The notes beneath the pieces are model-generated. The model did not search any database. It was not told the DNA's origin and saw nothing but the letters and a program-made list of their open reading frames with translations. From Pithys albifrons albifrons (lineage: Eukaryota > Chordata > Aves > Passeriformes > Thamnophilidae), in NCBI RefSeq assembly GCF_047495875.1, contig NC_092462.1:38221523-38285522 (forward strand): DNA of 64,000 nucleotides, given 5' to 3'. How positions within the stretch are numbered: the first letter of the stretch is position 1; every line of letters starts with the position of its first letter. This document shows positions 1-13,761 of the stretch, piece by piece. Both the position numbers and the translations under genes were made by a program.

Positions 1-1600
1 AAATAGCATTCAACCTTCCAAATTGCCCAAATAAAAGTCTATCAAAAAGTTAATTGCTTCTCTTTTTAGATCAGTTTTCTACAGTAGAAAAGTAAGACAT
101 TTTACTGAACTCCCCAAATTACAAATATAATGCTCTCTCACAAAGGAATGAAAGAGTGACTTTTGAACCTCTGATTTTGGTAGAAATTTCCTATTTATCC
201 ATTTTAAATATATGGGCAAACAATACCTTATTTCTATACAGAGTTTCTGTTTTATTTGCTTGAGATGTACTTTGTATGGTACATAGCTCGAAACTTCCTT
301 TTTTAAATTCAAAATAATGGCAGATTTTCTACCTAGTTTAAATAGAAAGCAATATGGTCCTAAAGGTTTTAAACTAGGGACTAGGAAAATAATTTGACTA
401 AAATAAAACTACCTGAAGCTTTCTGTAAGATTGAAACAAAACTTTGCATCTTGCAAAACTCTGATTTAAAATAATCTCCATATATAATAGGCTATCATGA
501 CAGGAAAATTATATAATTTTTGTCTGTTCTATGAGGCAAATACCCTTCTTTTGGGGATCTTGCGTTGATTCAGATAAGCATCCAGATTTTTAGCTGCTTA
601 TTTAATTGAACCTCTAAACCTTTTGACTTTGCCCATCTCCAATTAAAAAATCCTCTCTGGGAAATTTATTCAGATGTAAGTTCTACAAAAGCACACCTGG
701 CAAAACAACATCTGCCTGACAATGACTTAGTGAGCCTCAGTAAAGGCTGACATATGTGCACATACAATTGGACCTTATAGCAACAAAGTGTTTTACATAT
801 TAGTGTACACTGGGGAGTCCTGAATCCTGACAGAAAAATATGACGGCTTTTACACTTTAAATTACAGTGAAGCTGTATCCACAGATGGTGCAGGTACAAC
901 ATGTGCTCTGATACAGCTGGCAGGTAAGGGAGGTCATTTCCATAACTGCCTCTTCCTGATTTCTAGTGTTTGCTTCCATGCAGTTGTTGCAACTTGACAT
1001 CAGCATTTTCAGTGCTGACTGGAAGACTGTATGCTCCAGTATCTCATACAGATGACTAAATATCATTCACTCTCCTTTATTATAGCCTCTCTTTCATGAG
1101 GTATGGGGCACTGTTTGTTGTGGTTTGGTCAGAGACAGGCATTGAGTAAGTAAACAGTTTCTTTGAGATTAGTCAGCTGGAGAATTCAAAGACCTATTGC
1201 TATGTACCAAATGGCCACACTTTGAACATAGGGAAAGCAAATATTACATCATCAGGTTATTGAAAATGAACAAAGGAGCTTTAATTCTGAAGGATAATGG
1301 ACTAACACATTGCCTGTTTTTTTATGCTTACCTACCTTTGTTTCAAAATTATAACAAAAATTCCTGGAAATATTTATGCTTGGGCAAATTCTGAGAGCAG
1401 GACATGTCCCAGCTGACCACCAAAATCTGAATGTGGAATAAAAAGACATTTACATTCACGAAGCAGAGCAGCAGTGCTGCACTGCTTGCTTCAGAGCTGC
1501 AGGAGCGCTCTGACTAAGGCAGGCTTTATTAATTTTTTCCCAAGCAGTGCATTCCCCTGGATATCCAGTCTCACGCATAGTCTTTCTCAACCTACCCTCA
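1..1600. other. Unassigned AT-rich DNA, no gene seen
   Basis: No exon, repeat family or RNA gene was recognised here. Open frames on both strands are at most 78 codons and none resembles a known protein. A small perfect inverted repeat sits at 75-91 (8-bp arms TTTTCTAC and GTAGAAAA around one base), which is common at this base composition. Confidence 0.6.
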
Positions 1601-1743
1601 AGATTCACAGACTATTCTGAGTTGGAAGGGACCCACAAGGATCATCAAGTCCTACTCTTAAGTCAATGACCCATATAGGGGATTGAACCCATGACCTTGG
1701 CATTATTACAACCAAGTTTTAACCAACTGAGCTAATCTCAGGG
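1601..1743 (-). mobile_element. tRNA-Ile-derived SINE with CR1 tail (TguSINE1-like)
   Basis: Read on the minus strand, this begins near 1743 with a tRNA-Ile-like head and ends near 1601 with a CR1-type 3' tail. The pol III A box (TAGCTCAGTTGG, complement of 1723-1734) and B box (GGTTCAATCCC, complement of 1678-1688) both fit their consensus patterns. The anticodon-loop region retains TAATAAT, as in tRNA-Ile with anticodon AAU. The tail, with CTTGTGGGTCCCTTCCAACT, matches the 3' end of passerine CR1 copies such as the one at 60249-60455. TguSINE1 is known from passerine birds and is thought to be mobilised by CR1 proteins that recognise this shared tail. No clear target duplication was found, which is usual for CR1-dependent inserts. 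The head has several substitutions, so this is a dead copy and not a working tRNA gene. Confidence 0.82.
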
Positions 1744-4700
1744 CTTTATGTTTTTGAGAGAGTTGTGCATTACAGAGTTTGGTCTAAGAGGACCAGGATT
1801 GCTTTTAGAAAGGCAGGCTTGAATTTTTATCAAGGTGGCTTCAGAGGATAAATGGCCAGGGATAAAAACGGCCTGTGAGGGTTAGGGAAATCCTCTGCCT
1901 ACTTTTAGTAGGCCTAATCTAAGTGCAGTGTGTGCTCATCCATTTTTAAAGTAACACTTTCCTGCCTCTTATTTTGGCATCTACAACTCATGAAAATATT
2001 CCTTCATTTTCAGACAACAAGGGGTGGTTGTGCCATAGTGTAGGATTAACAGGGAATTAAAATTTTGTGACAGTTCCACAAGCAAAGATGAATAGCCTAG
2101 TGATAAGGAAAAAATGAGCCAGAAGAGTAAGTTGGCAGAGTTTGCAGCTGGAAGGACATCATTAAAATCTTTCCCCTATTTCCAAGCTGGTCATATTTAT
2201 GTTGTCTTTAACCTCTTTTAATTGGGCATGAATCTGTTTTTGTTCAAAGCCCACACTGCACAGTATGAAAAGTATGATCTGCCTCTTCCAAACCACTTCC
2301 AGTGAAACCTTTTGTCATTGCCATCTCTCAGCTCACTTCTGTGCTGTAGACTTTTCCAAAAGCTTAGGTTGGCTAGATGTATGATAAGATGTGACTCAAG
2401 TTTTGGACAATAGTATCAGCAGAGATGAGAGTTGTCAAGGTGTACAGCTGTCTCCTTAACAAAGGAACTGTTTCTAGTGCTGTGCATGTCACTCACTCCT
2501 GTCTTTACTGTATTCACTGCTATGTGATTTTTAGATGTTGAAAATTCTGTAATCACATTTCTTTTCCTGGAAAGGGATATAAGTATTGAATAGATGCAGG
2601 CTCGACTACGTCTGCATCTGGAATCAAGTAGCCTCTTGAGAACTGACCTTAAAGACCAAGGCCAAATTTTTTAATGAGAACTTAGGCAGTGTCTTATAAC
2701 AGCATGTTTGACTTTTTGGGAGGTATGTATAACACCTACCAAACTGAATTTCCATCAGGTTAGGGCATTTACACATTTAAGCAATATATCTTTTATTCCA
2801 TTTAACTGTATTTCACTAAACTCTTTTTTTCCTTCTTATAAATGTTCTGTTCACATTTTTTATTTTCTTTTTTTTTATTTGACTGGGCAATTATTTTATT
2901 TCAGTAAGAGAACAAAAGTTCTGCAAATCATTAGATTTTTATAGATATTGGAAATAACCGAATAATTTCTTATTAAAAGGTCACTGTAGAATACTGAGTA
3001 TATATTTGACACAAGCCTAGAGGAACAACATATCCAAAAGTAAAGCTTCTCCATTTCAGCAGATATCAAAAAATCTGACTGAAAGTCTGAATAGACTGAA
3101 ATATTGGTCCATTCTTTCATGACAAATAAAGATTTCAAAGATTGTCAACACAGCTTCTGAGAAAAGCTAATAGTTGTTAAATCATCAGATTAAATGAGAT
3201 AATGAAAAGTATATCTGTGAAAGTCAGGGAGAAACTAAAGCTAATGAACCAAGACTGATCATGTAATTCATGGTCTTTATCCTGACTTTGTTCAACCTGG
3301 GAAAGGAAAAGTAAAGGATGAGAACCTCAGATATGGAATACAAACTCTGAGTCTCTATAGTGTGGCAACATAGGACAGGATAGCTTAAACTGGCTGAAAA
3401 GCATGTAGAAGTTGAATGGAATGATTACTACACATACTGCAAAAGGTTATTGGAGACTTCAGTAACTGGCATTTGTCCAGCAGGAAATACCTTATAGTTT
3501 TGGACATGTGAGTTACTTTTAGTACGGCCAGCAAGGTCACAAATGTAGGTGGACAGAGCTATCAGTTCATCTTTGACACCTATCATTGTACCAGGACCCT
3601 CAGGTGGAAAAAGCTTAAAGAAGTATCTTCCAACACCAATAGCACCGATACTGCTGGGACTTCAAAAGTTTGGTCTCACTAGTTAGTGAAGATCAGGCAG
3701 CTATTAGCACATGGGATGCAATGCCACTGGCTTTGTTGGTCTCAATGTTTCTTTGCTGAAAGGGATCAAAAGAAATTGTAAAGAACTGAGAAGCTGCTGT
3801 TTTTTTTCTAAGCTTGGAAGAAAGCAGATGATGCATGCTATGATCATTCATGAGACTGAAGAATGAGAAATTTGGATTGATTGGACAGGACTATGTCAAT
3901 TAACTATGTCAGTATGGGAATGTATTAATTGTATTCAACTATACATTTAAATTCAAATAATTGAACATCAGCACAACATTTTAAAGAATGGTTATTAGTA
4001 AATCTAGCCTCCAGAATGTTTTAATTAAAGTTATTTTCAATAGGATTTACAATGTTTCCTGTGCTGACTGCAAGATCTTTTTGTCAGAGATTTATTTATG
4101 GTAGTGTTAAGATCTAATCCTGTATTTTACTTTTTGAAATGCTGTAAAGCATTGTAACCCCAGGCTCTGTTTCAGAAAAAAGTTACAGTGAGGTGTAGAA
4201 AAAAAAGTATATAATAATGGTACATAACATAGTCTCATGACCCCTCCACCATTTCAGTCATACCACAGATATTTCTGGATACTGTGGCAGCATCTGTGGA
4301 ACTATATTCCAGCTGTTCTCAGACTTTCCCATTTCTGGAAGCCTGCCCCTCCCTCAGCTCCAACAGCAAATGTCCACACAATAGAAATTCTGTCTTCCTC
4401 CAAGAGATCAGTCCTACACTAACCGGAGATTACACCAGAATGACTCTATTATTTTTTCACTCTCATGTAAGGACCTTTAGAAACAAAAAGTCAGACATGG
4501 ATTCGTTATCTCAAAGTAACACACCAAAACTTTCAGGAACTAACTTGGGCAGAATAGTGTTTAAAGGTCTTTCCCAAAGTTACCGAGGTCTTTGGCGCAG
4601 GTATGTTCAAGCTGTGAATCAGGATGTCAAAATATGCAAAAACCTACACTTTAATGAATCACAAAAAATCCCCAAACCAAATGAATGAATGTGCTTTCTG

Positions 4701-6836
4701 TTCTCTTTAAATTTAGGCAACTTGCATGATGGCAATCAGCAGTTCTGTCACTTGCAGATATCACCAGCCGTCACTTGTTGCTGCTTTACTTCAGATTTGA
4801 ACTTCTATCTGCTCATCCTTTACTCTGATTTGATTTGAAATAACTCTTCCTACCTACCATGATGTCTAAATACTCGGGAAAGCATTTTCAAAAGATACAA
4901 AACTTCTGCAGGCTACTTTAGATTTTCTTTAACAAGACAGAAAAAGAAATAACCCTTCAGATTTCTGTGAAGAATTTTGATATATACAGATACACCTGAT
5001 TCCTGATGTCTGTAACCTCAATTCTAGTATCCAGAACTCCACTGCATTCTTATTTCCAATAAGTCTTAGTAATAATATATTCTACTTAATTTTTACAATA
5101 CTGCATGCTAAGTTTACCTTTAAGTCATATATTATGTTGGTTAAATATGTACATGTAGAATGGTTGTGTGTGCACCCAGAAATATTAAAAAAAAAAGATA
5201 AAAATTAAACTACTAAACTTGAAGTGTATTCAAATAAATTACTTACCCTCATCCCTATTCTACCCTATTCTATTGTTTTTTCAGGTTTGTTTTTTATTTA
5301 ATCTGATTTTTCTGCAGGATTTTTTGCAAGTTTGCTAAGGAGGTACAGAATTTAGCCAATGGATGTGAAAAAAAAAAAAAAGAGCCTGTTCCTGGAAATA
5401 TTAATGTGCACTGGTTACATACCAGACTTTAGGCTTCTCTGTCTAAGCAATAGGGAGCACTTTATCTTGTGCATCTTATTTTCTTATTTTCTAAGCTTTT
5501 CTTATGGTGCAAGTTGTATTCATTCTTGTTAGTGTAAGTTGCCTTTCTGATCCTGTTCAGAAGGATGCCTCTTAAGTATCTAAAAAGAAAATATTTCAAA
5601 ATTTGTTAAGCTCATCATTAAATGCTATTGCATGAAATATAGGAATAGTCATGAGAGTTTAAAGCAAATGACTATTCTTATCATTCTTACATAAAGATAA
5701 AAACTAGGTAGCCCTCATTATACTAGACACAGAAAATCAATCAATTTCTCCATTATCATGATACTGAGAAGCATACTAAATGCAGCATATTAGGAAGTGT
5801 CATTCTCATCCCTAAAGCTAAAAGACAAGAATAAAACAAAAAGGGGATACAGATAAGGGGAATTATTTTCCTATGCAATTAGCAGTGTTATTCCCTTTTG
5901 CAGGGTGACATGGCAGCCAGGAGTTCAGGAAGTTTGTTGTTGTTTTTTTTTTCCCGAAGAGATTTTTGGCTATATAGAACGTCCTGTGTAGTTAGGACTA
6001 AAATACCAAGAGTTTCCAGTGAGTTTCAACTCTCTGGCTGTTGTTCTTTAACTTACTTCTGAATAATAACATAAATTTTAAAATCTCTTTTCTTCTATAT
6101 GTCTTCTTCACAGCAGGCTTTCTGCAACAAATTTATATCCTCTTTTTTTCAGGACATCAGTACTAAACTAGCAAATCTTGGGAAGAAAGATCTGTCATGG
6201 TAAGCTGCTGACAATATGATCAATAACTTTAACTAGAAAAAGGGAAGACTACATAAGTGAAGCCTAGAATAACCAATAGTGTTACTGAAGAATTACTAAA
6301 ATTATCATGATATCCAGGGGTTTCATTTTGCTGCATTTTGGGCCAAAAATTAATTTTTGTCCAAAGAGCTTGACAAATGATAGTGGAACAACTGGCAGAC
6401 AAGCAGACAGAGATGATATGTGAGCGATTATGGTTGCTTGCAGAAAAAAAATTTCTGTGATTTGATTTAAGTTTTATTTGCTGTGGCAATGTTTTTCTTT
6501 ATTTCCATGACAACAAAAAAGAAGATTATATCTTAAAAACTTGCTTTAAAACCTTGCATTATTTTTTCTTGGCTTTCCCTAAATATGAGCAGAAAGAGAG
6601 TAATGGTTATTTTCCGTGGGGAAAATCCAAGATTAGAAAAAGTGTGGGAATACTGACCTATTGTTCATTCATTTAAAAGTTAACTTTTCTGCATAATTCC
6701 TTACTTATTTTCATGTCTCAACATTTACATGCAATCACTAAATGAAATGAGTACTAGGTGAGTGTGCAAAAATGCATTTGACAGTGTCTCAATAATATAT
6801 GTCTAGAGAAGGATGAACACAATTACAGTTTGAATA
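1744..6836. other. Unassigned DNA, no gene seen
   Basis: No repeat family or exon was recognised. The longest open frame of the whole window lies here (4284-4688, plus strand, 134 codons), but it has no recognisable domain and such a length is expected about once by chance. A 77-codon stop-free stretch without a start codon lies on the minus strand at about 3432-3662. A hairpin with 8-bp arms (AGATGCAG and CTGCATCT) occupies 2592-2619. A 13-base poly-A run lies at about 5371-5383. Confidence 0.6.
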
Positions 6837-7200
6837 TGTGGGGGGAAGTCCATATGTTCATGACTGGGTTACACAGAAGAATGAGGTGGATCAAATAGCA
6901 CTAGTAGGGAAAGAACTTTCCTAATAGGTCCGGGAGAACAGTGCATAATTTGCATAAAAATAAGTGGAAGTGGAATACGTGACCATGTTAATAGATCTCT
7001 CCTCATACCCTCCTCATCTTAGTAGCATGTAAGCCATCCCATTTGCTACATTAAAGACTGCGGGCTTTGGAGTATGAGCGCTCCTTGATTTGACTTCCAG
7101 GTTGGCCCTTATAAAAGACAGCTCCTGTGAGGTCATAAAATACTTGGGATGTAGGGCTTTAAAATGATTGCCAAAGTTATGGTTGAGTCAGTCAAAATAA
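6837..7200 (+). promoter_or_regulatory. Possible TATA promoter or degraded LTR remnant
   Basis: A TATAAAAG box at 7110-7117 is preceded by GC-richer sequence (GGCCCT), as in a core promoter. The upstream part carries TTTGCATAA, a variant poly-A signal (ATTAAA near 7050) and then a GC-richer stretch, an order reminiscent of avian LTRs. I could not define TG/CA termini or a target duplication, and no transcript start or coding frame follows. A chance TATA box in AT-rich DNA is a fair alternative. Confidence 0.22.
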
Positions 7201-10200
7201 AGAAACTACTCTAAATCCATTTTTGGGGACCAGGGAAAATTGCCATACTGGTGTTAGGTGGACGGTCTTGATAGAAGATGACATAGAATCTTGTATTGCT
7301 TTTATCAGCAAACACCCTTTGATGCATATTTTTCTTAAAACGAGCCCTTAGGTAATAGATAATTGTAGAATGTATTTGATTTTGGACACATTCCATGTTT
7401 ACTTGCAATAACTGCCCTTGGAGACTCATTAATACTTTAAAGCTTCCTATTAAATGGAAACCTCACAGTACTTTCTTTTTAATAAAATAAACTGTAAGGT
7501 GAAAATATTTTCTATTTGCTTTTTAATTATGAATGCCTATCTCAAAAATTACTCCTAATTTGTTTTAAGTGTTATGTCCTTTCACAGGCATGTAAATGAA
7601 TAATGAAAAAAAGTGTAATAAAAGCAAACAATGATTTTTCATATTGACCTGAGGCATTTAATGAAATAGAAGAAAGCCTAAAGAAACAATTTCCTATAGT
7701 GCTGCTTTCTTAAGTGTACCAAGGTAATTAGCTTTAAGAGGAGATAATTTCAGTTCACTGATGTTGCTCTTTTAAGTCTTTCTGGGAAATTTGGATTTAA
7801 CATTGATAGTAATTTCAACATGTCACACTGGAGCCAAAGTGAATTAAAGTGAAGAGCTACACAGTCTAAACAAATAGTCCTTCCCATAATCAGAAGCCTG
7901 ACAGCATAACAGCATAAATTATAGTCACATGCCCACAAGTAATGCAGGAACAATTAAGAAAAATAATAAGAAAGCCTCACTGGAATCCATAAACAATGTC
8001 TTCTATTGAGCTAACATTTTAATCTGTCTTATTTTCCAGTTTATCATGTTGCATTTTTACCGATCTTAAGAAAATAAACAACAAATGTTCCTTTCTTTGC
8101 AATGTATTGTTTCTTCTGATTAAGTGGTGACATAGTAATTCTCCATGAAAATAACTTGGTAAATCCTCAAAACCATCAATAAATAACAGAAAAGGTCCAG
8201 TTCTTATCTCATTTTGAAGGATAGTTAGGATATATACAATATATTTGTTTGTGAGTAGGGGTGTTTTAGTAACTTATTTTACATATTGAAAGTATCTATT
8301 TTATTCTATCACTTACATGTCAATATTGATTTTTGTACACAGTTGTATTTTACTTGTCCCTACTAATTTTTATATGAAAAACATCATACATTATCCCCAT
8401 TTTTTTAATCTATCTTATTTCCCCCATATTTCTCTTACTAGTTTGGATGTGCCCCATTTAATTCTTTTTTCTCATTCAGGGCAAGTATTCCTGTACTTGC
8501 TAAATCTCATTTGAGCTTCCTCTGCATATCTTCTCTATAACAATTTTTAAATTCTTCTCATGCTACTTTCTAACTAAACTAGAATTTAAAGTGTCTGACT
8601 ACTACTTGCTGTGAGAATCTCCCACTCTTTGGCATGGTTATTCTCATCATGGAACATCCTCGTTATGTGCAATTGTCTGTGGAGAATTTAAGCACAAAGC
8701 GATTGGGGGCTCTGATTCATTCAGCAGACAAACAATCCAACGCTGTTTTTGGCATTTCCACCTTCCTTGCTCTCCACAGGTGTGTGTTGCTATCCTGTGG
8801 CACAGTTGTGCTCCTCTAGAAAGCTTACATTTCACTGTTTTCAGTTCACAGTCTTCAGTGGCAACTTCAGATATCTGGAAGCTGAAGCTTAGGTGCAGGA
8901 TGTGTGACAGCACACCCCATCTGATATCCCTGCAAGCAGATGCCAGTCTTCTCCCTATGCTTTTGTTAGCCTCCCAGCAGTGACTTCTCCTCAGCATCAC
9001 CTACAACAGGAATGGAGAAAGGCTCTTTCAGCTTTTGGGTTTTTTTCTATGTTACTACAGATATTTTCTTGTTTAAGATGCGTTCTCTCATTGCACCTTT
9101 GGCCAAGTGTAAGTTAAATGGTAAAGTTGATGGCAATGCCTCTCATGAGCCATTCCGCTCTCTGTACCTGCAGACAAGAGGCACTTGATAATGACAGTAC
9201 CTTGAGGACTTCCCTAACTCGATGATAAACAGGAGAGGTTTTTCCCTAACTGTGTAATATTGAAAGATTACTGTGTAGCACACAGGGTGAGAGTATGCTT
9301 CTCAACATGAAATCATCCAGGTGGGTGCTGCAGATAAGAAAAAGTATTAGATTTTTTTCATGTATCACCTAGTCCTCTCTCAGTCTCAATCTTAAAATAC
9401 ACTGTTTTCATAGCTATTTTTTTGTTGATCACCTATCATGGTCAACTACAGCTCAGAAAAGTGTCTTAAGAATTTAAATCAAAGTCTGCAGAAGCATCAT
9501 TAGAAACTATTTGTGTTTTTCTAACTTGGATGTATTTTTCACATTTTATCAGTCAACAAATTACACCTGCAAGAAGTTAATATTTATCTCTTCTAAGAAA
9601 AAATGGCATTTGGAAAGAATGAATAAGAGATGAAGACTTACAATACCTAAAGAAACAGTAAGCCCTTCAGTAGATTCATGTTGTTTTCCCTCTCAATAAA
9701 AATCATTGTAAGCAACATTAAGCAAGAAGTTAGTTGTATATTGGTTTGGCTCTATGGCAGCTATTTTTTAAAAGAGGGAATTAAAATATTAAAAATCTAA
9801 GTGAATTAGGTGCCCATCCCATTTTAGAATGACCTGAGCATTAGGAGCAAACAGTTTACCCAGACTCCTAAAATCAAGACCAGATGCCTTTCTAAATACC
9901 ATGCTGTAATTCAACCATATTTTTATTGGACACAGTACAGGAATTACAGGGTGAAATTCCATGGGTTTTGTTATGTAAGACGTCAGAGTACATGATGGCA
10001 CAATCCCTTATGTCACTAAAATCTCTGAATAACTGAAGATGATATCCCATCTTATTTGCTCAAATTTCACTTCTTTGGTTCTTGCAGTGTTGTAACTTCA
10101 TTCAATTTTTAGCCACTGAAGTAGATTCTGGGAAATCTTTGTAGGCCAGGTTTGCATTTTTAATTTAACAAACAAGGAAAACCCTCAAAACATTGGGAAA

Positions 10201-10860
10201 ACCTTTCCATGACATTTCACCATGCTTTAATATGTTTATCTCACTTCAGGATTGAACTGAAGGGAATGCATGTCTATGTTTTCACATTCACTCTAATGTT
10301 ATTATCACCAGGCAATAAATCTGGGAATTTATGCTGGGTTCATATTCATCAGCTTTATTAGCAAAATAATAATACTGATTAAAAAAAATAGAATCTATTT
10401 CTGAACTAGGACTTCCATGAATTTGGAAATGATAATACCTACTGAAAGACCTTTCTTATACCTTCAGATTCACTTCTGATGAGATTCAAAAATTTTCTTT
10501 TGTGCTTTGTAAAAAATCTCTTCTCCTTTTCAGCACGCTAAAAGCCAAGTATTTAAAAGAGTTCAAGTGGTGTTAAAACTTCTGAAGAACTCTATTGTCA
10601 ATAAAACCTGTACATGCTTAAACCATGTCCAACTACAAAATGAGTTTGGAATGGCTTTTCTGTTAGCCATGATCATTTGAATGGAAGAAAATCGAAGGTC
10701 GAGTCTGTCTAATGTAAGACTCAAGAATGAAAAAACCCCCACCACTCTACCGAAAAACAGCCCAGAGCAATCAGTGTCAGTGGGAAATGGAAGGAAACAA
10801 TAGGTGTGCTTTGACCTCATATTGTTTTTTCCTTTGGGTCTGTGAAGTCATTAGAAAACT
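7201..10860. other. Unassigned DNA, no gene seen
   Basis: No repeat or exon was recognised. The segment 8630-9000 is slightly GC-richer and holds a 117-codon minus-strand open frame with no known similarity, plus a 7-bp inverted repeat (CCACAGG and CCTGTGG) near 8774-8800. I treat the frame as chance. Confidence 0.55.
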
Positions 10861-10863
10861 CTG

Positions 10864-10880
10864 GTACCCTCTGCTGGTCA
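10864..10880 (-). promoter_or_regulatory. CTCF-like motif
   Basis: The minus strand reads ACCAGCAGAGGGTACC, close to the CTCF core CCASYAGRKGGC except that the base after the G run is T, not C. CTCF binds such sites to insulate and loop chromatin. This rests on the motif alone, so occupancy is unknown. Confidence 0.3.
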
Positions 10881-10974
10881 AGTAATAAATCTGTAGCCCG
10901 AGAGCTGTGCTGACATTTCCATCGATGCTCACATGCAAGCAAGAAACAAGAGCCACGTTAACTTGCATTCTGTT

Positions 10975-11090
10975 AAAGAAAAAAAACAAAAAACCAAACA
11001 AGTCCCTTCCAAAAAAAACCCAAAAACAAAAACAAAAGCAAAAACCACAAAAAAAAAACAAATGCAAAACAAACCCCAACAAAACAACAT
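10975..11090. repeat. A-rich low-complexity tract (AAAAC/AAACC type)
   Basis: About 115 bp of A runs broken by single or double C, with few other bases. An AATAAA lies about 90 bp upstream (near 10886), so an old retroposed tail is possible, but no source transcript was recognised. Open frames here on both strands (Lys/Gln/Asn-rich on plus, Phe-rich on minus) are artefacts of base composition. Confidence 0.85.
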
Positions 11091-12408
11091 ATCAGAAAGT
11101 GGAAGTCAGGAAAAAGATTCAGGCTACCCAGAGAGTGCTATAAAAAAAGATCTTCACTAACTAATATATTTAATACTATAGCTTTTAATAAAACTTTTTT
11201 AAAATATTAAGCCTCTACCTAAGGTTATTAGATTTTCAGATTATATTGTAGCAGTGCTATGCAATGACTGCAAGCATGGTTGTGCTGTTCATCTTATCTC
11301 TCAGGTCAGAACTCACTGCAGCTAAACAGAGGGAGCATGGCACATCTGGCACACTGCTTTAACATCTAAAAAATACATATGCGTATTTCTTTGAAATGGA
11401 GCAATACCCTCCATTACACGAATTCACTTTTAAACAGAAATAAGTAAAGTTAAAACTGTTTTATCCATTTAAAATAATATGTATTTTGTGCCTTACAGTT
11501 CATGAGGTTAAAAAGGTAAATGGTTTCATGTATACCATAGGCCTCTGCTAAAAAGTGGACAATAATGATGAGCCAGCCACTTTTGCAGAGGTGGAAAGTA
11601 ACTAGTCAGAATAGTTAATCTTTTGAGATACATCCCTGGCATTAAGTGGATTCTTCTCATTCAGCTGAAGGTGCAGCAGCTGGATTCTGTCATCTCTGAC
11701 TAGGGCGGTCTTGTTAGTGTAGGATGACCTCTGGAGCACTAACACAGATAATACTGGCACCTCTCTCCACTCTAATCAACTACCAGTCTGAGCAATTCTA
11801 CAGGAGATGGGGGCATTAAGGCCATATTATTCTAAACAAAATTCATTGATGGTAGCAGGGTATTGTGACAGCAAAAGACAGATTTTACCTTTCCCACCAA
11901 AGGTTTTTAAGGCTAAATTTGTGGAATGATCTGTAAAAACAACATAGCTCTGTATTTTCTCCCTTTTCTTAAAATCATATTTTGCAAATCTAGACTGTTT
12001 GTGTCAAGTATGTCTAAGCTAAGACTCTCACAGTGTTACTGTCGTATATAAAACTGCTGATTGAAACCACATATAGCTAATGTGCTTGCTCTTCATCTCT
12101 TTCCACATAGATTAGAGCTGGCAGGAAATTTTTGGGCATTTAGCCAGAATGTGAAAGGCTCAGGTTTAAATTGCTGTTCTGTCCTGTCCTGTTGCAGAGC
12201 AGGGCATTGAAAAAAGATCTCCTAGATCTGAATAGTCTACTCTTGTGGCTATATCAGATGCTGTTTTGGTGATGGAGCTCTTGCATTTTGAGCATTTTCA
12301 AAGAAGTCTCATTAAAAACTGACCTTTTCTCTTTATGTGCATCGGTCTTCACTGAAAATATTTCCTGTTGTAAAGTTTTCAGTCATAGCTAATCCAGGAA
12401 GCTATATG

Positions 12409-12447
12409 TGAAAAAAAAAAAAAAAGAAAAAAGAAAAAGAAAAAAGA
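12409..12447 (+). repeat. Poly-purine (A)n/(AAAAAG)n tract
   Basis: An uninterrupted purine strand of A runs with interspersed single G residues, next to a 15-base pure A run. It is simple low-complexity sequence. Confidence 0.9.
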
Positions 12448-13761
12448 CAACTAAGCTATCAGTAGTTATGAAACAGCAAAATAAAGGTAGCAAACTATGT
12501 TGAAAGGGATTCATATGACACATGGGCTTTTAGTGCTCTGCATCTCACTATACTTGCAGAGCACAGGCATGTGGTTGATACATGTAAAATACAGTATGCT
12601 AATTTCATAGATAGCAACAATTCTGTTTATTCTTCTCACTTATATATAATTTATTGGAAAATTACCACTATCCACACTGTCAGCTCATTTGTGTCTACAA
12701 ATATAAAGTGTGCTTAGCTTCAGTTTTCTGCTGTGCTTGTCCTTCTATAGCAGTAAGAAAGGCTTTCTGAATCCTTGGGATACTGGAACATTGCTGCCTC
12801 GTGCCTGGACGACAGAGAGACATTGGCTTTGGTTGTGTTGGAAAGGGGCTTCAGTTGTGTTTGGGAGGGTTCACCTCTGAAATTCAGATCCTACTGTTAA
12901 AGCATAACAGAAATAAATGTCTGCATCTGAATTAAGATTGTTTACATTTACTGTCATGGATAGAAATAGGATAGCGTTTATCCACACTCCCCCCCAATAA
13001 ATATTAATTAGTTGACAAATCCTATTTTTGATTTTTGCTGTCAAATCAGAAAAGAACAATGATCAGCTGTGAAAATTTGGGGTGCTTACTTGTCTACAGT
13101 CCTTCATGTCAAAGTTGGGGATAAAACCTAGCTCTTCAGTGTAGCTTTGCTTATTTGGAGTAAGCATTGCGACACACGCTCTGTTGACATTTTTAATACA
13201 ACACCGCCAGCTTTATTTGCGATACAGATGCAGTTCTCTGTTGGGAAGCAAATGAATTACTCAGTTTTTGAGGCAGGAGTACAAAGTGTCCATGTGATTG
13301 AGGACTATGCCATAAAAATTGCAGACATGGAGGTCTAATACAGTGTGTCTTTGATGTGGGCAAAATGTTGTAGAAGTGAGAAAGTTGTATAGTTTCTTAA
13401 GCTTCTAAAAGATCATGGAAAATGAAAGCCTGATCCTTTAGAAATTCATCAATATTACTGAACTTCTTCATTAATACACCATAGCCTTTTATCCTTCAAA
13501 CTAGTGATAGCAGATGGAGGAGAGGTGTCATCCTATTTGTGAACCACTAAAGAAGGCTCCTTGAAGCTTTCATTTTCATAGGTTTTGGTAGAAAGTTAAA
13601 GAATTTTAAAGTTCAAGAACTCATCTGATCTTACAGTAGAACTTTGGTGGGAGGTAGGAGAGTAGTGAAGAGAGGAAGACAGTGTGATTTTGACACTACT
13701 TTCAGCAAATAAAAGGACACAAATGTTAACAAAACCTGTGAGCTTTTTATTTCAAATTAAC

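Noticed and set aside
1601..1743. Possible functional tRNA-Ile gene on the minus strand
   Set aside because: Stems are mismatched, there is no terminator T run after a tRNA end, and a CR1 tail follows directly. It is a SINE.
3432..3662. 77-codon stop-free minus-strand stretch that reads fairly protein-like
   Set aside because: It has no start codon, ends in two consecutive stops, matches no protein I know and shows no supporting splice sites. Many stop-free runs of this length are expected by chance.
4284..4688. 134-codon plus-strand open frame, the longest in the window
   Set aside because: No recognisable domain or codon pattern. By a rough stop-frequency estimate about one frame this long is expected by chance in 64 kb of such composition.
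8647..9000. 117-codon minus-strand open frame in a GC-richer patch
   Set aside because: Overlapping frames on the other strand are equally open, showing that composition and not selection keeps it free of stops.
10777..11160. Lys-rich and Phe-rich open frames of 75-101 codons
   Set aside because: They translate the A-rich tract at 10975-11090 and are not genes.
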